Shown: piece by piece, positions 59,849 through 64,000 of the stretch
Numbering within the stretch: position 1 is the stretch's first letter
Layout: each line of letters opens with the position of its first letter
NCBI GenBank assembly: GCA_951812925.1
Contig: OX638368.1
Coordinates: forward strand, 68,658,569-68,722,568
Direction of reading: 5' to 3'
Length of the DNA: 64,000 bases
Origin: Calliopum simillimum
Taxonomy: Eukaryota > Arthropoda > Insecta > Diptera > Lauxaniidae
Made by a program: the position numbers and the translations under genes
The notes under the pieces: model-generated
The model's database searches: none
What the model was told of the DNA's origin: nothing
What the model saw: the letters and a program-made list of their open reading frames with translations, nothing else

Positions 59849-60690
59849 AGCATTTTCTTTTTTCGACTAAAAATTCTGCCCTCTCAAAATGCAGAATTTT
59901 TTAAATTTTGACCTGAAGTCAAAAAATGTTGACCTGTTCTTGTTTACAATAGAAGAGAATAAATGCAAAATTTTTTTTTTACACTGTTGTTTACATTCGA
60001 GAGACTTTCGTTTTAAAATTCACAAGAAATTCTAAATCTTCAACAACAGATAGTGAAACGTTATTTGCATATATTGCGTTCAAAAGCCAATTAAAATATC
60101 TTTTACCCTACAGTTGGCAGCAGTTGAATGCAGAATTCTTTGCACCTTCGAATTTGACGGGTCAAAAAATTCTACATTTTTTGCTTTTTGAATGCAGGAT
60201 TTTTTAGAAACTAACACGATTTGTTTTACAGTTCAGAATTTTTTTAGAAACGAACGGAAAAAATGAGACATTCAGAAAGAGGGCAGAAAAAATGCAGAAT
60301 TTTTTTGAGAAAAGAAAACGCTATAAGTCCAGCCTTTTGCATCCGGATTAAGTCCATTTGCCTCAATTAGTTCAAAAATTTGAGTCCTGCTGATCGTTAC
60401 CACTGCCAAATACTTGGGAAAACTAATAATTGTCACCGATTGTGGGTTTTTGCACTCCTCCACAAAAGTGTGTTTGTTCTCACATGTATAAGCTATACTT
60501 TGCATGTTAAAATATATGCCTTTAAATGCAATGAATTGAAAATTTATTTAATAGATTTGTTGTAACTTTTAAAATGACATCAGTCAAAAGTAAGCAAAAA
60601 AACAGGTCAACATTTTTTGAGTTCAGGTCAAAATTTAAAAAATTCTGCATCTTGACAGGGCAGAATTTTTAGTCGAGAAACGAACACGCT
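59849..60690. mobile_element. TIR element with CTAAAAATTCTGCC ends (tandem-partial)
   Basis: AGCATTTTCTTTTTTCGACT and AAAATTCTGCC on the left pair with GGCAGAATTTTTAGTCGAGA and AACGAACACGCT on the right. A second internal right end lies at 60295-60336 (AAAACGCTATAAGTCC). The interior repeats TGCAGAATT and TTTTTGCTTTTTGAATGCAG. An inverted relative is at 62500-62982. Confidence 0.75.
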
Positions 60691-61484
60691 ATAAGTTTTG
60701 TTTCTAACTTACACATTAATTTTTTTAGTATCATTAACTATGTACCATAGCTTCAAAAAGATTTGGCTTTTCACTTCTCCTCATTTCATTTGTGACCGTC
60801 CAGAGGAAAAGAGTCTTTACCTTCAAAAAATTAAGAACCGGTTTCTTTGCATTTTCTAAAAAAATATTATTTTGAACAAAATGACACCTCAATGAACGGA
60901 AAATTCCGAAAAATGACTGATTTATGGCATTTTGAAATCGTAAAATAAAAAACTCAAGTTTGTAAATATCGTAATTCAAAGTTTATCAATGATAAATTTT
61001 AACAGGGCAGAGGTTTAATAAGACCGCTTTTATTGATATTTATAATTTGATAATTTACCTTATATCAATTATAAAATGTTCAGAGCATGCCTAAGCCCTA
61101 CATTCCACCTTAAACTGAAAACCGGTAAAACTAACCCTAACTCTTATCTTTGGCTGTACTGCATTATTTTGTAAGTGAAGATAAGGTCTTTTTTCCTTTG
61201 GATGGGTCACATTTTATATTTTGTTGAATTATATGCACTAAATAAACTCAAATTATTTTCCAAAAGTTAGACAAGCAAAACAAAAAACAGCTGTTCTAAA
61301 ACGTTTGCAATAACAATTTACAGTAGTGTATGCTCAAAATTATATACTGTTGCAAATTTGCTTTTGCAACAAGGTAGTGAATACGGTTATTACCTATTTT
61401 TATTGGAACATATTTTTTGTGTACGTCTCAATTTTCGCAAGAAGTCGTATCCAATGTAACCTTAGCCTAAGTAATTCTCTAATG

Positions 61485-62393
61485 CCCTTTTCACACTGGC
61501 ATGCCATGGCATCGAAAACGGCTCATTTTTCACATCATTCGTTTTCAAAACGAGATGTTTAAAATTGTATTCACACTTGAACTTCTCGTTTTTCATGACA
61601 GATGATGGAGCTGATGTCAGCTTCCTGTCATAACAATCGAAAAATTTTTGAAAACAAAAACATAAATAGAAAAATTTTTTTACGAGCTATTTACTTATGA
61701 AAATTTCTATGTTTCAATTGAAATATAAATAAAATACAATTCTAAGCACTAACGCTTCTCTTTTAGCCCTGCTATACATCCAAATCACATGCTTTCCAAT
61801 TCCAATGTATTCGTCTTGGTTGTCATTTTATCTTTAGCAGGATTCATTAGCTCCATATTTGCTATAACAATAATGCGGGGCTTACGGCAAAAACTCATTT
61901 TATGGCACAAGACATTTGGAAAAAGCTTCAACTCCAATAAATCAACGCCATGAGCGATGACAACCAATTGGGCTTTCTTTTGCTCAGCAATTTATTCACG
62001 GTGTTGAACGAAATTTTCCTTTTTTTTTGTTGGTCGCACCTTTAAAAACTCCTGGAGAACGGTTTCTAGTGTTGCACAGGATTTAATTTCGGTCATTTGT
62101 TTGATATATTAATAAATCTCAAAATTAAGGTTTTTTTTCTGTTTTGTATTTGAAATAATTTATGTCAAATATGGCATTTCAAAATTCACCGCATTCACAA
62201 TTTAGGTACTATATTTATTCACAATCACATCTGTTTTCAATGGCATTTTGGCTCGTTTTTGTAGAAAACAGCATCTCATATGTTTTTGTTTGACGTTTTA
62301 TTTGTATGGAAAACCAGCCATTTATGACTAGTTTTTGCCTCAAAAACGAATGATATGAAAAACGAGCCGTTTTCGATGCCAGTGTGAAAAGGG
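61485..62393. mobile_element. TIR element carrying a host gene fragment
   Basis: Ends CCCTTTTCACACTGGCATGC and GCCAGTGTGAAAAGGG, followed by a further inverted block (ATCGAAAACGGCTCATTTTT / AAAACGAGCCGTTTTCGAT). A sister end starts at 63766 after TA, and the right end here is followed by TA, which suggests a TA-targeting family. The interior contains the RpL7A-like fragment. Confidence 0.78.
61785..62100 (-). pseudogene. RpL7A: RpL7A (eL8) pseudogene fragment inside the TIR element
   Basis: Minus strand: AEQKKAQLVVIAHGVDLLEL then KLFPNVLCHKM. This closely resembles the eL8 ribosomal protein core (EQKKAQLVVIAHDVDP.EL..FLPALCRKM). Just upstream, one frame over, is FNTVNKLL, matching the VNTVTKLI that precedes it in eL8, so a frameshift lies near 62000. 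Downstream of KM the similarity fades. It is intronless across the visible part, dead, and lies wholly between the element's inverted repeats. Confidence 0.78.
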
Positions 62394-62499
62394 TATAACG
62401 GCCAGTTCTCCATTGCTAAATGAACAAGCGAACAAACGGGCGACTAAGCTAACGCTTTTTTAATCATAATTGAACGAACGTCACGGGAAGCGTTTTGCA

Positions 62500-62982
62500 T
62501 TTTTTCTGCCCTCTTTCTGAATGTCGCATTTTTTCCGTTCGTTTCCCAAAAAAAATTTCGACCTGTAAAACAAATCGTGTTCGTTTTTAAAAAGTGCTGC
62601 ATTCAAAAAGCAAAAAATGTATAATTTTTTGACCCATTTAATTCGAAGGTGCAAAGAATTCTGCATTCAACTGCTGCCAACTGTATGAAAAAAAAATATT
62701 CTAATTGCCTTTTAAACCCAATAAATAAGTATAAATTAATTAAAAAATTGGAAAAAGAAACATTACGTTTCAATATCTGTTGTTGAATTTTTAGAATTTC
62801 TTGTGACTTTTAAAACGAAAGTCTGTCGAAAGTAAACAACAGTGTAGCCAACATCTCATCCTTGAAAAAAATTCTGCATTTTTTCTGATCTATTTAGGTC
62901 AACATTTTTTGAGTTCAGGCCAAAATTCAAAAAATTTTTCATCTTGAGAGGGCAGAACTTTTAGCCGAGAATCGAAAGCGCC
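62500..62982. mobile_element. TIR element related to 59849-60690, inverted
   Basis: Shares TTCTGCCCTCTTTCTGAATG, AAATCGTGTTCGTTTTTA-like, GAATTCTGCATTCAACTGCT and the end GAGGGCAGAACTTTTAGCCG then AAAGCGC with the first copy in opposite orientation. Confidence 0.72.
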
Positions 62983-62989
62983 ATTAGTA

Positions 62990-63742
62990 ATGTCGTTTTC
63001 TATTGGGAAATCTAGATTTTGCTCTCAGATCAAATGTTTTTCGTGCTGAATGGAACACGAAAACAGAGCAATTTTTTTGTTTTTGCTGGGGCGGATGACG
63101 GGTACAAATGTTTAGACATTTTTAGCAATGCTTTGTAATATGCCTTTTTTTAAATAGCACAATCACAATCAAAAACAAGACTTCCAAAATATGAAACATC
63201 CAAACCCCTTTGTACCTCAATGTCTTGAGCGTAATTTATATTTCATCCAACATACGATTTCGCGAAGCATTAACATTTGCCTTATGCGCGGCACTTTATG
63301 CCTTGTAAGCAACAGCCTTTACCTAGCATCACTTGATTGGCGTAGCAGCTGTTCAAAATTATTTTTCGCTTCCTCCAAAAGTTTTCTTTTTGCCGACTTA
63401 GCTTCTGTCGTCTGCACAGCTTGAAGTTATGTTAGCTATTCGTTTTTTTCTATTTTAACAATTAATTTGTTGTATTTAAATTGAAAATTAATTTTGTTTA
63501 CTTTTGAATAAATTAAAAATAATTTCTAACTGTCAAATGATATTGCCACTTTGACACTTGCTCTGCATGCTTGTAATAGTGTGAGTGCGAACAAATGAAA
63601 TGAGAAAAAAAATCTAGATTTGGAAAAATTGATCTGAGATCAAAAAATTTTGGTCTAGATTTCCCAATGGAACGCAAATTGTAATAGATTTTGATCTAGA
63701 TCAAAAAAAGATTGCTTTTTTTTGCCCAATGGAAAACGACAT
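62990..63742. mobile_element. TIR element with TGTCGTTTTC-ATTGGG ends
   Basis: Left ATGTCGTTTTCTATTGGGAA, right CCCAATGGAAAACGACAT, with further inverted matter (AAATCTAGATTTTG, GATCAAA). A minus-strand frame at 63420-63190 (TEAKSAKRKLLEEAKNNFEQ, LLRQSSDAR) looks like a coiled-coil protein fragment of unknown origin. TSD unclear. Confidence 0.65.
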
Positions 63743-63765
63743 AATATTTAAAAGGTATTTTAATA

Positions 63766-64000
63766 CCCTTTTCACACTGGCATCGAAAATGGCTCGTTAT
63801 TCATGTTATTCGTTTTTAAAACAAGATACTTAAAATTGTATTCACACTTGAACTTCTCGTTTTTCATGACAACTATCATAACAATTCCACTCAAAAATTG
63901 TGAAGACAGTCGATAAACAATTCGCAAAAAAATGGGTATATTAGCTAAAGTCTTAGTCGTTCGTGAAGAAGTTGATCGAATAAATAATATTTGTGACGAT
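63766..64000. mobile_element. Second copy of the 61485 element family, cut by the window edge
   Basis: Starts CCCTTTTCACACTGGCATCG after TA and runs parallel to 61485-61630 (ATTGTATTCACACTTGAACT, TCTCGTTTTTCATGACA), then diverges. Confidence 0.75.

Noticed and set aside
1..64000. CRISPR array, bacterial operon, riboswitch or phage features
   Set aside because: Repeats here are transposon-derived, with no regular spacers. The spliced SR gene and the transposon families mark a eukaryotic (fly) genome.

Overview
The window is AT-rich animal DNA, most probably from a higher fly (Brachycera). The one recognisable host gene is the SR splicing factor B52/SRp55, on the minus strand. Its exons carry VYVGGL, NGYGFV and SWQDLKD and read very close to the Drosophila protein. 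No operons, rRNA genes, intact tRNA genes or CRISPR arrays are visible. The species cannot be fixed from the sequence.

B52 layout, read on the minus strand: exon 1 (58514-58389), exon 2 (58330-58260), exon 3 (58192-58088), a 38.5 kb intron, exon 4 (19621-19525), a 10.7 kb intron, exon 5 (8865-8792) and exon 6 (8732-8433). Exon 6 ends at a strong GTAAGT donor in mid-codon. No further RS-coding exon is seen down to base 1, so the 3' end of the gene probably lies outside the window. Three introns are only 58, 67 and 59 bp. The two long ones are almost solid transposon debris, so nearly everything from 1 to about 58 kb lies inside the B52 transcription unit.

Region by region: 1-8.4 kb (beyond exon 6) holds a hAT element (2253-4234) whose transposase remnant was broken by a 590-bp palindromic MITE and whose 3' part took a LINE insertion, plus two hAT-type MITEs. 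8.9-19.5 kb (intron 4) holds a decayed Ty3/gypsy pol split by a Helitron-like element, a piggyBac-type MITE, a 1.5 kb palindromic element and a dead DJ-1 copy. 19.6-58 kb (intron 3) holds a TIR element with tRNA-like Pol III boxes, a pogo-like element, a four-level nest (Tc1-like > Helitron-like > Transib-like > piggyBac-type MITE), an internally deleted mariner, LINE fragments, a 6 kb palindrome with two more elements nested in it, more Helitron-like copies with hAT and pogo-like insertions, a broken Penelope-like element and several foldback elements. 58.5-64 kb, upstream of B52, holds TIR elements, one of which carries a fragment of the ribosomal protein gene RpL7A.

The most striking property is the density of long inverted repeats (more than fifteen, arms from about 50 bp to about 1.8 kb), mostly inside one transcribed intron of a splicing-factor gene. 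Exact target-site duplications can be read for many insertions, so their order can be reconstructed. Two Tc1-like families are present as mirror-image copies of their 3' halves. One element has Transib-like ends whose terminal heptamer matches the RAG recombination-signal heptamer, flanked by a 5-bp duplication. All family calls come from reading the sequence, without database searches.
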